A stretch of DNA of 64,000 bases from Sulfodiicoccus acidiphilus (GTDB lineage: Archaea > Thermoproteota > Thermoprotei_A > Sulfolobales > Sulfolobaceae). The position numbers were made by a program, and so were the translations under genes. Where the stretch lies: assembly GCF_003967175.1 (NCBI RefSeq), contig NZ_AP018553.1:1364001-1428000 (forward strand). The letters run 5' to 3'. Positions 45,841 through 54,930 of this stretch are shown one piece after another. The notes beneath the pieces were generated by a model, which had not been told where the DNA came from, did not search any database, and worked only from the letters and a program-made list of their open reading frames with translations. Each line of letters starts with the position of its first letter. The stretch's first letter is position 1.

Positions 45841-46603
45841 GTTGCCGACAGTAATCAAGGAAATGGTGGAGCAGGTCGCAGTGTTCAGGCTCAATAGGCC
45901 CCACAAACTGAATGCCATCAACATGGAGATGGTGGACGAGTTGGTGGCCGCCTTCACCGAGGTGGAATCCAACCCGTCGGTGAGGGTAGTTGTGGTCACC
46001 GGAAACGGGAGGGCCTTCTCGGCTGGAGCGGACGTCGGAGAGATGTCCTCCATGAGGCTGGAGGACGTGGTGAGGAGAGGGCACGCCCCGCTCTGGGAGA
46101 GGATGCGCACCTTCAGGAAACCGATAATAGCTGCCGTCAATGGTGTGGCGGCAGGAGGGGGGCTGGAGCTAGCGATGGCTTGCGACATAATCCTAGCGGC
46201 GGAGAGTTCCTTAATGGGACAACCCGAGATAAACCTCGGACTTATCCCGGGGGCGGGAGGAACTCAAAGACTTACTAGGACTATAGGAAAGTACAAGGCC
46301 ATGGAACTCGTGCTAACGGGAAAGTTGATCTCGGCGAGGGAGATGGAGAGGTTGGGATTAGTCACGAAGGTGGTTCCTGATAGTTGGCTAATGGACGAGG
46401 CCTTGAGGATAGCTAAAGAAATCGCCTCTAGGTCCCCCTTCGCAGTAGAACTCGCCAAGGAGGCGGTGAACAGGGCCATGGAAACTACGTTGTCCCAGGG
46501 GCTGGAGTTGGAGAGGAAGAATTTCTACGTCGCCTTGGCTTCGGATGACGGAAAGGAAGGAATGAGGGCATTCCTAGAGAAGAGGAGGCCGAAATGGACG
46601 TAA
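45833..46603 (+). CDS. Enoyl-CoA hydratase (3-hydroxyacyl-CoA dehydratase)
   Basis: 256-aa crotonase with complete catalytic equipment: RPHKLNAIN, FSAGADVGEM, GVAAGGGLELAMACDIILAAE (first Glu about residue 124) and GQPEINLGLIPGAGGTQRL (second Glu). Typical of hydratases including the 3-hydroxypropionyl-CoA dehydratase of the Sulfolobales carbon-fixation cycle, although that specific role cannot be assigned here. Forms an operon of two crotonases with the PaaG-like gene. Confidence 0.88.
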   Translation: MSELPTVIKEMVEQVAVFRLNRPHKLNAINMEMVDELVAAFTEVESNPSVRVVVVTGNGRAFSAGADVGEMSSMRLEDVVRRGHAPLWERMRTFRKPIIAAVNGVAAGGGLELAMACDIILAAESSLMGQPEINLGLIPGAGGTQRLTRTIGKYKAMELVLTGKLISAREMERLGLVTKVVPDSWLMDEALRIAKEIASRSPFAVELAKEAVNRAMETTLSQGLELERKNFYVALASDDGKEGMRAFLEKRRPKWT

Positions 46604-46709
46604 TCCCATCCGATTACCCCCCTACGAGTTGGATGACCGGCTGGTGAGACTTTCCTCCGTTTGCGCTTTCCACCGCCCTCTAAAAACACTGGCTTTATGT
46701 GACCCTTCT

Positions 46710-47875
46710 TTACAAAATAGGTGGCGGAAAGCCTCGCCTCTCTGAAGCAGGGACGGATAGCTCCCCATTTAAATATTAGTTTTCCTAAATTTCCTTAGAT
46801 GCCCAGGAGGGTTGAAGGATCGGAGCCACGATCTCGACGGAGATCCCCCTCGGAACCCCTCCTAGTCCTCGTGAACGACTACGTCGAAGCGACGCGTTTC
46901 ACCCTTTTCGGTTTAAAGGAGAACTTCTCAGATCCAGAAGAGAAGGGAGTGTTAGGAAGAGTCCACGGAGATCTGTACACTACGTTGAGGGAGGAATTCA
47001 ACCTACCTTCAAAGGTCGCTGAGGATTGTTATAGGGATGCCCTCTTAATGTACGATGGTTGATGTAATAATCCCAAAGAAGGGTAGGTTTCCGAGAGTTT
47101 ATAAACTCACGGTTTGGTTAACCCAAAAACGAGTTATAATGTGGACTTAGAGAATATCAGTGTGAAGATTGCTAGTGTTGGCGAGCTCCAAACCTCGACC
47201 CGAGGAACTCGAGCGGTACTCGACGCGGGAGAGGAGGTAGGCCAGACTCCTAGTTCAGGACGGGAAGGCCTCCGATAGGGGAAGGTAACCCGAGTCGAGC
47301 GTCGCCGTAGACGCGGCCGAAGTCGTCGGTACGACACCCGACACTTCCACCCACCCCTCCGCGACGCCCACAGCTGGAAGTCCTCGGCCGAGGACCTGCG
47401 GAAGAAGTACACCACCTGAACGGACGGATCCTCCGCAGAACTCCACGCACGAGTAAGGAAGATCTCGGAGGATGGCCAGCAAAGGGGAAGTGGATCGTCG
47501 AGGACGGTGCAAAAGTCGAGCTGGAGTTACCTCGAGGACCTCATTGAGATTGTGGACAAACTGTCGAGAGGGTTTCGCGATGAACTCTAACTTGATGCGG
47601 TACGGTCTTTTGCTGTATTGGACTGTATGGTAGGCGAGAAAGCACGGTTGTTGAGTTCGTTAGTCCCAAGCACTCTCCAGTTTCTTGTCCCAAATGCGGG
47701 CAGAAAACGAGGGAAGTTGGTTATCGTTGGTTTAAGTGTACTTGCGGTCGCGAGGACGACCACGACGTCGTAGCGGCGAACTTGAACAGGAGGGGTTCTC
47801 CGATCTCCTCGACCACCCCTCGGGGATGTACCCCTAATCGATGGAGGGAACCCTTCAGGGCGAGGAGGAAGTCAG
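46710..47875 (+). mobile_element. Decayed autonomous TnpB element (parent type of the solo elements)
   Basis: Left end TTACAAAATAGGTGGCGGAAAGCCTCGCC and right end CCCTTCAGGGCGAGGAGGAAGTCAG match the ends of the 345-bp elements at 24100 and 51410. Between them is a broken TnpB. The N-terminal part is open at 46799-47062 (LVNDYVEATRFTLFGLKENF, LPSKVAEDCYRDAL); after many stops the C-terminal zinc ribbon and RuvC-III region return at about 47670-47800 (CPKCGQKTREVGYRWFKCTCG, DHDVVAANLNRR). No tnpA seen. About 1.17 kb. Confidence 0.75.
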
Positions 47876-48013
47876 GTAGCTTTGTAGTGCCCTATTTAGG
47901 ATATTCCTAGTTTTTGGCAAACTTGCTTAGGCTTCAGCACCATAATTGAATATACATGTAACGAACTCGCCGTCGATGCACGGTTTAATACCCTCGGCGT
48001 AGTGTGAGCTTCC

Positions 48014-48892
48014 ATGTCAGCTTCCTCTAGTTCCATGAGGAATCAACTCATAAAGATCTTCCTAGCCATAGTGGCGACGGCCGTGGTAGCTTACTTCGTG
48101 AGGTTCCTCTTACTTCAGTTTCTTCCGAAGTACTCAGTCTACGTGCAGGACGCGATAAACGCCGTCCTAGTGGGACTAGTTGGATACGTCGTAGTAAGTA
48201 TAGTCCTATACGTCTTCAGGCAGGCCGTCACACCTAAGATGACCAAGGCGGCGGCCCACGTCCTAGAACTCGCAATGGAGGTTCTCCTTTACACCCTCCT
48301 AGTTATGGCAGTTCTGTCCGCTCTGGGAGTAAACCTCACGGGAGCAGCCATAGGAGGTGCTGTCGTGGGTATCGCCGTTGGACTAGCGGCACAGACCATA
48401 CTCAACAACCTCCTCTCAGGTTTCTTGGTGTCTCTTAGCAAGACCCTGGCCCCCGACGATCCGGTGATAGTACAGTCGTGGATTTGGAGCCCTCCTGTGA
48501 TAGGTAAGGTGCAGAGAGTGTCCACACTCTTCACCGACGTCCTCACCGTAACTGGTAACGTAGTCAGGCTCCCGAACTCGGCCTTCCTCGGAAACGCCAC
48601 CTTCACAAAGCTGGAGGGTACGAACTCCCTATCCTACACTTACCAAGTAACTGTGCAGGCTGACGTCCCAGCTAAGCAGGTGTTGGAGAAAGTTAGTAAG
48701 TCCCTAGAGGACTCCTTTAAGGGACAGAAACTTCCGGCCCCAGAGATATACTTCTCATCTAAGGCAGGGACGACCAACGTTTTCACGGTGGTGATTCACA
48801 TGGACGTAATAGAGAGGCTAAACCAGCTGGTAGACCTAGTGAACAGGTCCTTCGACTCGGCCTACTGGGACACTAAGTCCCAGCCCAAGTGA
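48014..48892 (+). CDS. Mechanosensitive channel, MscS family
   Basis: 292 aa: three or four N-terminal helices, the third being the pore-lining glycine/alanine-rich helix (AAIGGAVVGIAVGLAAQTILNN at about residues 117-138), followed by the beta domain (VQRVSTLFTDVLTVTGNVVRLPNSAFLGN) and a C-terminal alpha/beta domain. Releases solutes on hypo-osmotic shock. ATG 48014 lies about 28 bp after GGTTTAATAC. The 3' end overlaps the DUF998 gene by 20 bp. Confidence 0.9.
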   Translation: MSASSSSMRNQLIKIFLAIVATAVVAYFVRFLLLQFLPKYSVYVQDAINAVLVGLVGYVVVSIVLYVFRQAVTPKMTKAAAHVLELAMEVLLYTLLVMAVLSALGVNLTGAAIGGAVVGIAVGLAAQTILNNLLSGFLVSLSKTLAPDDPVIVQSWIWSPPVIGKVQRVSTLFTDVLTVTGNVVRLPNSAFLGNATFTKLEGTNSLSYTYQVTVQADVPAKQVLEKVSKSLEDSFKGQKLPAPEIYFSSKAGTTNVFTVVIHMDVIERLNQLVDLVNRSFDSAYWDTKSQPK

Positions 48893-49427
48893 GCCACGCC
48901 GCGAACGCCAGTCCCCACCACAGGATCGGAAAGGCTATGAACCTCTCTACCCCTCCAGGACCAAGCGGACCGTAGTTGTGGGAGGCGAAGAAGACGAGGG
49001 AGACTAAGGACACCCCGCCAGCCACCGGTCCCAGTAGGCGAAGCGGGCCTCTGCTCACCTTGACACTGTAGATCGCCGCCAAAGAACCGAAGAGGAAAGT
49101 CAAGAAAGCCGAGAAAGTGTGGGGCTCACCTGTGGTCTCTGGGAACAGCCCCACACCTAACGACCCCACACCCGCTATCCCCAACAAAACTGGGAAAGGC
49201 AGGTTCCTAAGTACTTTGCGCAGAGCTACGGCCCCTGCAATTAGGCAGAGTCCCAATATTAGGATGGAACTGTTGAATATGGGTGCCGTCGACCCCACAC
49301 CTAGGTCGCTTATGTAGTTCCTGGTGAGGCTGTAGGATGGGTAAAGCTCCTCAGCCAAGAGGGTTAGGGAGAGGAACTGAAAAACTCCGAGAGAGACAAT
49401 CCAACTCGCTACCTTACCCCAATTCAC
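48873..49427 (-). CDS. DUF998 membrane protein
   Basis: 184 aa with about six hydrophobic helices. The extracytoplasmic segment after helix 1 (YPSYSLTRNYISDLGVGSTAPIFNSS) is the hallmark of DUF998, and GLFPETTGEPH resembles its second conserved loop. Function unknown. Convergent with MscS. GTG or ATG start near 49427; divergent from nadE with 70 bp between. Confidence 0.78.
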   Translation of the reverse strand: MNWGKVASWIVSLGVFQFLSLTLLAEELYPSYSLTRNYISDLGVGSTAPIFNSSILILGLCLIAGAVALRKVLRNLPFPVLLGIAGVGSLGVGLFPETTGEPHTFSAFLTFLFGSLAAIYSVKVSRGPLRLLGPVAGGVSLVSLVFFASHNYGPLGPGGVERFIAFPILWWGLAFAAWLTWAGT

Positions 49428-49497
49428 GAGGTCCTAGACTACCTTAAGTATAAAGGATTTAAGGAATCTTTTTATAAGGTGAACTGAAATATACTTC

Positions 49498-50289
49498 GTG
49501 TCCTTAACTCAAATATCGATACTCCCTAGCTTGGATCTCTCCAAGGTGAGGAACTCCCTAGTGGGGCAGCTTAGGGACTACATACGCTCCTCAGGGAGGA
49601 GAGGGGGAGTAATGGGACTGAGCGGCGGGGTAGACTCCTCAGTTACCGCTGCCCTACTCTCAGAGGCCACTGAAAACAACTTCTTCCTGATAATGCCCTC
49701 TAGGAGCACTCCACCGCGGGACGTGGAGGACGCCCTTTCCCTAGTGAGGAAGCTGGGAGCGGAGAATAGGTACGCCTACGTGGAGATAGACGACGTCGTA
49801 GACTCCCTCGCGTCCAAGGTGGGCACCAGTGACAGGGTAGTAGTGGGCAACATGAAGGCCAGGGTGAGGATGACCCTACTCTACGCCTACGCCTCGAAGC
49901 TGGACTACTTGGTGGTGGGTACAGGGGACAAAAGCGAGTTACTCTTGGGGTACTTCACTAAGTACGGAGACGGAGGGGTCGACGTCCTCCCGATAGGAGG
50001 GCTCTACAAGACTCAGGTGAGGTCTCTGGCAAGGTTCCTAGGCCTTCCAGAGTCCATCGTCTCCAAGCCTAGCTCCCCTGCCCTCTGGGAAGGTCAGACT
50101 GCAGAGGGCGAGCTGGGAATAGGTTACGAGGTGGCGGACCCCATACTTTACCTCCTCATTGACAACGGTATGTCTGTGAGGGACGTGGCTTCAACCTTGG
50201 GGGTAGGTGAAGACATTGTGTCCAAGGTGTGGTCTATGGTAAAGTCTTCTGAGCACAAGAGGACCTCCCCCGTCATATTCAGTCCATAA
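49498..50289 (+). CDS. nadE: NH3-dependent NAD+ synthetase
   Basis: 263 aa, the ammonia-using form without a glutaminase domain. P-loop GLSGGVDSSVTAAL at about residues 40-53, the region GNMKARVRMTLLYAYA, GTGDKSELLLGYFTKYGDGG and the C-terminal KRTSPVIF. Converts deamido-NAD to NAD with ATP. GTG 49498 is 25 bp after TTTTTATAAG (49469-49478), a clear leaderless promoter. Confidence 0.95.
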   Translation: MSLTQISILPSLDLSKVRNSLVGQLRDYIRSSGRRGGVMGLSGGVDSSVTAALLSEATENNFFLIMPSRSTPPRDVEDALSLVRKLGAENRYAYVEIDDVVDSLASKVGTSDRVVVGNMKARVRMTLLYAYASKLDYLVVGTGDKSELLLGYFTKYGDGGVDVLPIGGLYKTQVRSLARFLGLPESIVSKPSSPALWEGQTAEGELGIGYEVADPILYLLIDNGMSVRDVASTLGVGEDIVSKVWSMVKSSEHKRTSPVIFSP

Positions 50290-50361
50290 CTGAACCTATT
50301 TTAGTCAAATTTTTTCATAATAGTTAGAAACTTTATATCCCCGGCTTAGTGCAAGGAGTGT

Positions 50362-50936
50362 ATGATGTCCCAGAGGGGAGGAGCACTTGGTCTGGTGATC
50401 CTGGTGCTGCTTCTGGCACTCTTGATCGTCGCTCTCATATCTCCAATATTCCTACTCGGCTCGGTTCCTCTCGCCCTAGGTGTGGGATCCCAAGATAAGT
50501 ACGGCATTCCCCTGGGAGCCGTGTCACTACTGGCTTACTTCCTTCATGGCGTTTACTACGTCCTTGCGGTCTCTCTGATGATAGGTGTGGTCGCCTTGGT
50601 TCTACTGAAGTACGTGAGATCTAGAGCGTTCTACTGTCTAGATCGCCCCTTTCTACTGCTCAGGTTTATGGTTATAGGGTACTGCTGCAGTTTATGGGGA
50701 GGCGTCTCGAGAGGAAAACAGAGTGCAGCACGAGGCAATACATCCTTTCTCTACTTGAATCCGGGCCGGCCTCGGCCTACTCACTCAGCAAAGTCACTGG
50801 GCTGAATTACTGCACCGTCAGGTATCATTTGGACGTCCTAACTCGAGAGGGCCTGGTGGTGCCCACGAGGTCGGGGCAGGTGACTCTCTACAGGAAGGCG
50901 AAGGTCCTCCCGTCCGCGGGAGTCAACAATTGGTGA
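50362..50936 (+). CDS. Membrane-anchored winged-helix regulator, probably split by a frameshift
   Basis: The N-terminal frame has two membrane helices (about residues 8-34 and 50-85) and then RSRAFYCLDRP. A C-terminal ArsR-type winged helix (STRQYILSLLESG, YSLSKVTGLNYCTVRYHLDVLTREGLV) lies in a second frame that opens at 50624. One extra C in the C4 run 50646-50649 joins them as LDRPLSTAQVYGYRV. The domain order, two helices then HTH, is plausible for a membrane-tethered one-component regulator of about 190 aa. Two separate genes, with the HTH starting at ATG 50694, remain possible. ATG 50362 is leaderless after TTTATATC. Confidence 0.6.
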
Positions 50937-51409
50937 CCAACTACAGGACGGCCAAACCCGAGGAGACTCGGATTCGCTAAACCTGCAAATCGAAGGCCCG
51001 AACTTAAGCAAAACCCTGGCCGACGGTAGCGAGGAGCCTCTTTTCGGCTCCCGTGGATCGCTCGCCACGAACGAAGGAACTTGAAGGCTCGTCCTAAACT
51101 ACCGACAGAAGGTGGCTAAGCGTAGGGGTGGCTCTCGCCCCGGGGTGAGTAGGTCCGAACGATAGTAGGTAAGAGACCGAGGAGTCTCAGGTCCTCCCTT
51201 ACATGGAGTCGTCCTCTACTAAATCTCTCTGAGACCAGTACCTAGCGCTCCGATAAAAGGAGTTTAATCGAGGGCACAGAAGAAGGACCCTCGATTCACC
51301 CTTTCATGAGCGACCTCATCCCGATCCTGGAAGGCTAGATCGCAAGAAGTCTAGTCTCAACCATTTAAGGAAAAGGGAGTAAGCGCCACCGCCAACGTTC
51401 TAGCTCAGG
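50937..51409. other. Intergenic, 473 bp, nothing recognised
   Basis: No open frame with family resemblance and no RNA gene identified. Small palindromic patches (for example CTCTCGCCCCGGGG near 51130) and TCTAGTC-type patches near 51350 are present but not convincing. It ends at the mobile element at 51410. Confidence 0.4.
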
Positions 51410-51756
51410 TTACAAAGTCGGGGGTTGAGGGGCGGAAAGTCTCGCCCTTCACGGCGGGGACGGACAGCCCCCTCATATTTATACTTCTTTGTGAAATTTC
51501 TCTTAGTGGTACTAACGACGCTCCTCCCCAGCTCGATCTAAGGTTTAATGGGACTGTGGGAGGAGCAAGCAGCGGCTTCAATTTCCTTTAAGGGACTAGA
51601 CGTAATGGGTGAAAGTCCCCTCCTCTTCAGATGGGAGTGGATCTCTGATCCACTCGACTGCCCACCAGATGAGGGATGTAAACCCGAATCAATGGTGGGA
51701 ACGACGAGCCCTCTGGGAGGGAACCCTCGTCCCTTCCAGGGCGGGGAGGAAGTCAG
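51410..51756 (+). mobile_element. Solo omega-RNA-like element derived from a TnpB insertion sequence, copy 2
   Basis: Near-identical in its first 140 bp and its last 140 bp to 24100-24443, with a more variable middle. It keeps the perfect 9-bp stem GAGTGGATC-TCT-GATCCACTC at 51635-51655 and the right-end stem CCCTCGTCCC/GGGCGGGG. A frame of about 70 codons is preserved in both copies. It ends 10 bp before the stop codon of the split TRIC gene on the other strand. Confidence 0.75.
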
Positions 51757-51766
51757 TCAACTCTAA

Positions 51767-51932
51767 CTAGCCTGACCTAGGTAGTTCCCATTTACCTCGT
51801 ATGGCCGCTACCCTCAAACCGAAGGTGAGCAGTGCAGTCACAGTCGAAGCCAAGGTGTCCCCGAGTCCCACGGCCCTGATGGAGAAGTAAGCTAACGTTC
51901 CCAAGATCGCCGCAGTGGGGTTTGGGCTTCAT
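51767..51932 (-). pseudogene. TRIC/UPF0126 channel gene, 3' fragment
   Basis: The minus-strand frame ending at TAG 51767-51769 reads NPTAAILGTLAYFSIRAVGLGDT, then ASTVTALLTFGLRVAAIRGKWELPR, the typical C-terminus of UPF0126 (TRIC cation channel-like) proteins. There is no start. The matching N-terminal part is at 53818-54294, on the far side of the IS607 element. About 15 residues expected between the two fragments are missing, so the insertion came with a small loss or the element ends lie slightly inside. Confidence 0.75.
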
Positions 51933-53059
51933 AGGATTTCGTAATATTTAATATCAATCCTCAGCCCTTGGGCTTCACCAGAGTCCCGGGATAACCCGTT
52001 CACACCCCTCCGCCCCTTTAGCGGGGTAACCCCGACCCACACCCGCGGTATTTCACGGACGTGGGGAAACCCGCACATCCTGAGGTAGATATTCAGTGAT
52101 GCGTTTAGTTGTCTGTCTAGGGTGAACCCGCACCTCTCACACCTGAAAGTCCTGCCGACCTTTCGGGAAACCCATCCACATCTGGGGCAGGACTTAGACG
52201 TGAGGTACGGGCTCACCTCCTTAACGAAGGAACCATAAATGGGAGCCTTGTATTTTAGAACGCGATGAATTGACCTCCATACAGTCTTTGAAATCTTCTT
52301 AGAAAGGGAATCGTTAGCATCTCTAAACATTGATTGCTTGTTTAACTTCTCAACTGCGAACGCAGTCAAGGGATACATTTCCAGTAAACTGTTCACGAAC
52401 TTGTGAACGTAATCTAGTACACGGTTCTTTTCACGATGAGAATACTTCTCCATCAACACTTTCCCTTTCTTACTGTGCTTAGAAGTGAACGATTGTATTT
52501 TACTCCTCTTCAGCTGCATACCATACTTCAGACTGTATAACTCCTTAAGAGAGATTGTAACGAACTTCTCTCCATCATAAGCGTCCAGTGTGTATAAGTT
52601 ACTGTCAATTGAAATGAAATCGATAGGACTACTCCATGATAGTTTATAACGGAAGGGTAGGTAGACCTCGTCCTCCTTGATTATGGGTTCACCTAATTCT
52701 AGCCATTTAACCCTCTTGGAGAACCACGTGTGAGACCATGAGAATGTAATGTACTCGTAAGGTCTCACAGTAATCCTTACGCTCTCACCCTCAACCTTCC
52801 TAAGCGTCGACTTCACCCTAACGTAAACCCTCTTCAGTCTAGGTTTCCTCAACGATCGTCCCTTCTCGGCCCTCCTCCTCCAACTCTTCAGTGTAGAGTA
52901 AGCGTCGTTTATTGCCTCGTCAACGTAGTGGGAAGCTAGTACGTTGATCTCCTCAAGCTCGTCCCTCAACGTCTTGTACACCTCCTTTTTCTTAGGCAAG
53001 GTTACTTTGACGTTCGTGGCTTTCTCGCCTTTCTTCACTTCTTTCCTCTCAACTTTCAC
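51929..53059 (-). CDS. tnpB: TnpB, RNA-guided nuclease of IS607 element
   Basis: 376 aa from GTG 53059. RuvC-I DFISIDSNLYTLD (Asp about residue 150), RuvC-II TAFAVEKLN (Glu about 238), zinc ribbon CPRCGWVSRKVG...CERCG, and RuvC-III LDRQLNASLN (Asp) are all present, so the nuclease looks complete. The reading frame continues upstream to about 53190 with TnpB-like sequence (EEEYVYLTYSVKND, LLENYKVLLQKALDW) but I see no ATG, GTG or TTG there; the real start may be further upstream or the N-terminus may have lost its start codon. Confidence 0.85.
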   Translation of the reverse strand: MKVERKEVKKGEKATNVKVTLPKKKEVYKTLRDELEEINVLASHYVDEAINDAYSTLKSWRRRAEKGRSLRKPRLKRVYVRVKSTLRKVEGESVRITVRPYEYITFSWSHTWFSKRVKWLELGEPIIKEDEVYLPFRYKLSWSSPIDFISIDSNLYTLDAYDGEKFVTISLKELYSLKYGMQLKRSKIQSFTSKHSKKGKVLMEKYSHREKNRVLDYVHKFVNSLLEMYPLTAFAVEKLNKQSMFRDANDSLSKKISKTVWRSIHRVLKYKAPIYGSFVKEVSPYLTSKSCPRCGWVSRKVGRTFRCERCGFTLDRQLNASLNIYLRMCGFPHVREIPRVWVGVTPLKGRRGVNGLSRDSGEAQGLRIDIKYYEIL

Positions 53060-53817
53060 CCTCTCCCATAACCAGTCTAATGCTTTCTGTAGTAGGACTT
53101 TGTAGTTTTCTAATAATACTCTGCTCTCCTCCTTCCTATCATTCTTTACGGAGTAAGTTAGGTAAACGTACTCCTCCTCTGGCTGAAACGATTTAAGCCT
53201 TGAGCTCTTCGACGCACTTCCTCACCTTCTCGTACCCATGACTCCCCATTCCGTACAGTTTTCCACTGAACGATACCAGTATGGAGATCAGGTCTTCCAT
53301 CAGTTCCTGCTCGGGTGTTTCGTCCTCCTTATTAAGAACGACTATCTCACAGTTGTGTGCTTTGCATACCTCCTCAATTATCTCCAAGCCGAATCTTACC
53401 AGTCTGTCTGGGTAAGCTATGACTACCTTTGATACTTCGTTGTCTAGTATCATCCTCAATAACTTGAGGAATCCCCTCCTCTTCACGTTTAGTCCAGAAC
53501 CTACGTCAGTTATTACCTGGTCGTAATCCTTAACGTTCTCCTCTAGGTATTTAACTTGGTTTACCAACTCGTCCTTCTGTGTGCTTGATGATACCCTAGC
53601 GTATAATACTACTTTCCTCTTCCTAACGATCCCCATCAACTTCTCTACGTCCTCCTCTCTGAACCTCCACTTTCCAGTCTCCAGTACTACTGGTTTGATG
53701 TAACCCTTCTTTACGTATTCTCTAAGCGTCGCATAGGATATCCCTAAGCGTTGGCAGACTTCCTTAGGCCTTAGCATTGTATAATAGTTTATGATGAAAT
53801 AATATAAACTTTACGGT
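51933..53817 (-). mobile_element. IS607-type insertion sequence (tnpA serine recombinase + tnpB), intact
   Basis: About 1.88 kb with a MerR/serine-recombinase tnpA followed by tnpB on the minus strand, ordered as in IS607-family elements of Sulfolobales. It is AT-richer than the flanks (foreign base composition is clear by eye). It splits a TRIC/UPF0126 gene. No terminal inverted repeats or long target duplication are visible, as expected for the family. The last 100 bp (about 51950-52060), overlapping the tnpB end, have the stem-rich look of an omega RNA. Confidence 0.85.
53193..53777 (-). CDS. tnpA: IS607-family serine recombinase TnpA
   Basis: 194 aa. Residues 1-50 are a MerR-type helix-turn-helix (LRPKEVCQRLGISYATLREYVKKG) and the rest is the resolvase domain, with the nucleophile serine in VVLYARVSS at about residue 64 and the Arg-rich VVIAYPDRLVRFGLE. 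The N-terminal HTH followed by the catalytic domain is specific to the IS607 group. ATG 53777. The AT-rich TATA-like stretch at 53790-53815 lies at the element end. Confidence 0.93.
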   Translation of the reverse strand: MLRPKEVCQRLGISYATLREYVKKGYIKPVVLETGKWRFREEDVEKLMGIVRKRKVVLYARVSSSTQKDELVNQVKYLEENVKDYDQVITDVGSGLNVKRRGFLKLLRMILDNEVSKVVIAYPDRLVRFGLEIIEEVCKAHNCEIVVLNKEDETPEQELMEDLISILVSFSGKLYGMGSHGYEKVRKCVEELKA

Positions 53818-54294
53818 TTATCGGAAACTGTTGTCAACGGCGTAGAACTCCCTCACCAGAACAGAGGGAATTTCGTTGGCGAGGATGTCCCTGAGCGCTC
53901 CTCCTCCCACTGCGGTGAGCGTGCCCACCATAATTACCAACAATGGATTTGGGCTGGTGGAGTAAGCTAGCGATGCTCCCGATGATGAGAAAGCTCCTAA
54001 ACCTACGGCGTCGGCGTAAAGTAGCGGCGTCCTCAGCTTCTCTATTTCCTTGTGAAAGTAAAAGGCCAAGACGCTCGCTGCTAAGGCTAGGGCGGGGTAG
54101 GGGATGTAGGTGAGGTTGGTGGGGGGAGTTCTCCCTAGCAAAACGTCCGCGATTATTCCGCCGGCCAGGGCAGAGGAGAACCCGAGGACGAGCGCGCCCA
54201 GCAGATCCATCCTCTTTTCGACTGCCTTGGTGGCGCCCGCAACAGCGAACGCCACTATCCCCACTGCGTTAGTGACCTCCAGGATCACGTTCAC
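53818..54294 (-). pseudogene. TRIC/UPF0126 channel gene, 5' fragment
   Basis: 158 codons: VTNAVGIVAFAVAGATKAVEKRMDLLG, the duplicated helix units with GGxxxD-type turns (GGIIADVLLGRTPP; TAVGGGALRDILANEIPSV), up to LVREFYA. Then the frame enters insertion sequence and stops. The C-terminus is at 51767-51932. GTG 54294 overlaps the stop of the upstream permease fragment (GTGA), so it was the second gene of an operon. Probably no longer functional, unless the truncated form still works. Confidence 0.82.
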
Positions 54295-54599
54295 ATCTTA
54301 CCTTCAAGGCGACGGGTAAAAACGTTCACTCCCTCTGCTTGGGGACGTCGCTCTCGTGAACCTCGTAGTTCCTCTGTCTTAGTCCAGACAATATTCCAAT
54401 GAGGATAGAAAACCGCCGCCGAGATGATAGCCACTATCGCTGTCGCCCAGTAGTACGGTGTGACGTTGAGGGCCCCGTCGCTTCCCAGGTAGACCATGAC
54501 CGTCAGGAACGCTATGTAAGCTACATACCAAAGCGAATCCAGTAGACCCTCCTTAGCTTTGAAGAGTATTCCGAATAGAATTGACAAAAAAGAGGACAA
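54291..54599 (-). pseudogene. Amino-acid permease-like gene, C-terminal fragment
   Basis: Codes for about 100 residues with two or three membrane helices (SFLSILFGILF, LWYVAYIAFLTVMVYLG, YYWATAIVAIISAAVFY) and a charged tail. It begins exactly where the TnpB relic at 54597-54930 ends. An APC-permease N-terminus lies on the other side (54931-55042), so both are probably remnants of one permease that has lost roughly 400 residues. TTG 54599 could be a chance start. Confidence 0.55.
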
Positions 54600-54930
54600 G
54601 CCTCGCCCCTTCTAGGGGCGGGGTAAAGCTTAAAATCTCCGAATGTTTAAATTTTTTGTAGAATAAAACGTGTCCCCGTAAGGGGATGCCCGACAAGGGC
54701 TCTACACATCCCTGAGTCCCTAAGAACCGTGGGTGGAGGGCTCCCCACGGTGAGGGATAGGGGTAACGGGCTGAAGGCCCAGCCCGCGGTCTACCGCTGG
54801 ATGAACAGAGCGGGGTGGGTGTTATACACACCCACTAGCTATGAAGTGATGAAAGTGAAGGCGGTAAACCACAAACCTATGATCCGCCTAAGGGAACCCT
54901 CGCCCTTTAGGGCGGGGAGGAGGTCAGTGA
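54597..54930 (+). mobile_element. TnpB C-terminal tail plus omega-RNA-like end, body deleted
   Basis: Left end CTCGCCCCTTCTAGGGGCGGGG (54602-54623), then a frame that matches the C-terminal tail of Sulfolobales TnpB proteins (TVRDRGNGLKAQPAVYRWMNRAG, TPTSYEVMKVKAVNHKPMIRLREP, 54750-54905), then the right end CCCTCGCCCTTTAGGGCGGGGAGGAGGTCAG. The tail also contains the hairpin GGGTGGGTGTTATACACACCCAC. All nuclease domains are gone. It lies inside the permease gene. Confidence 0.75.
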
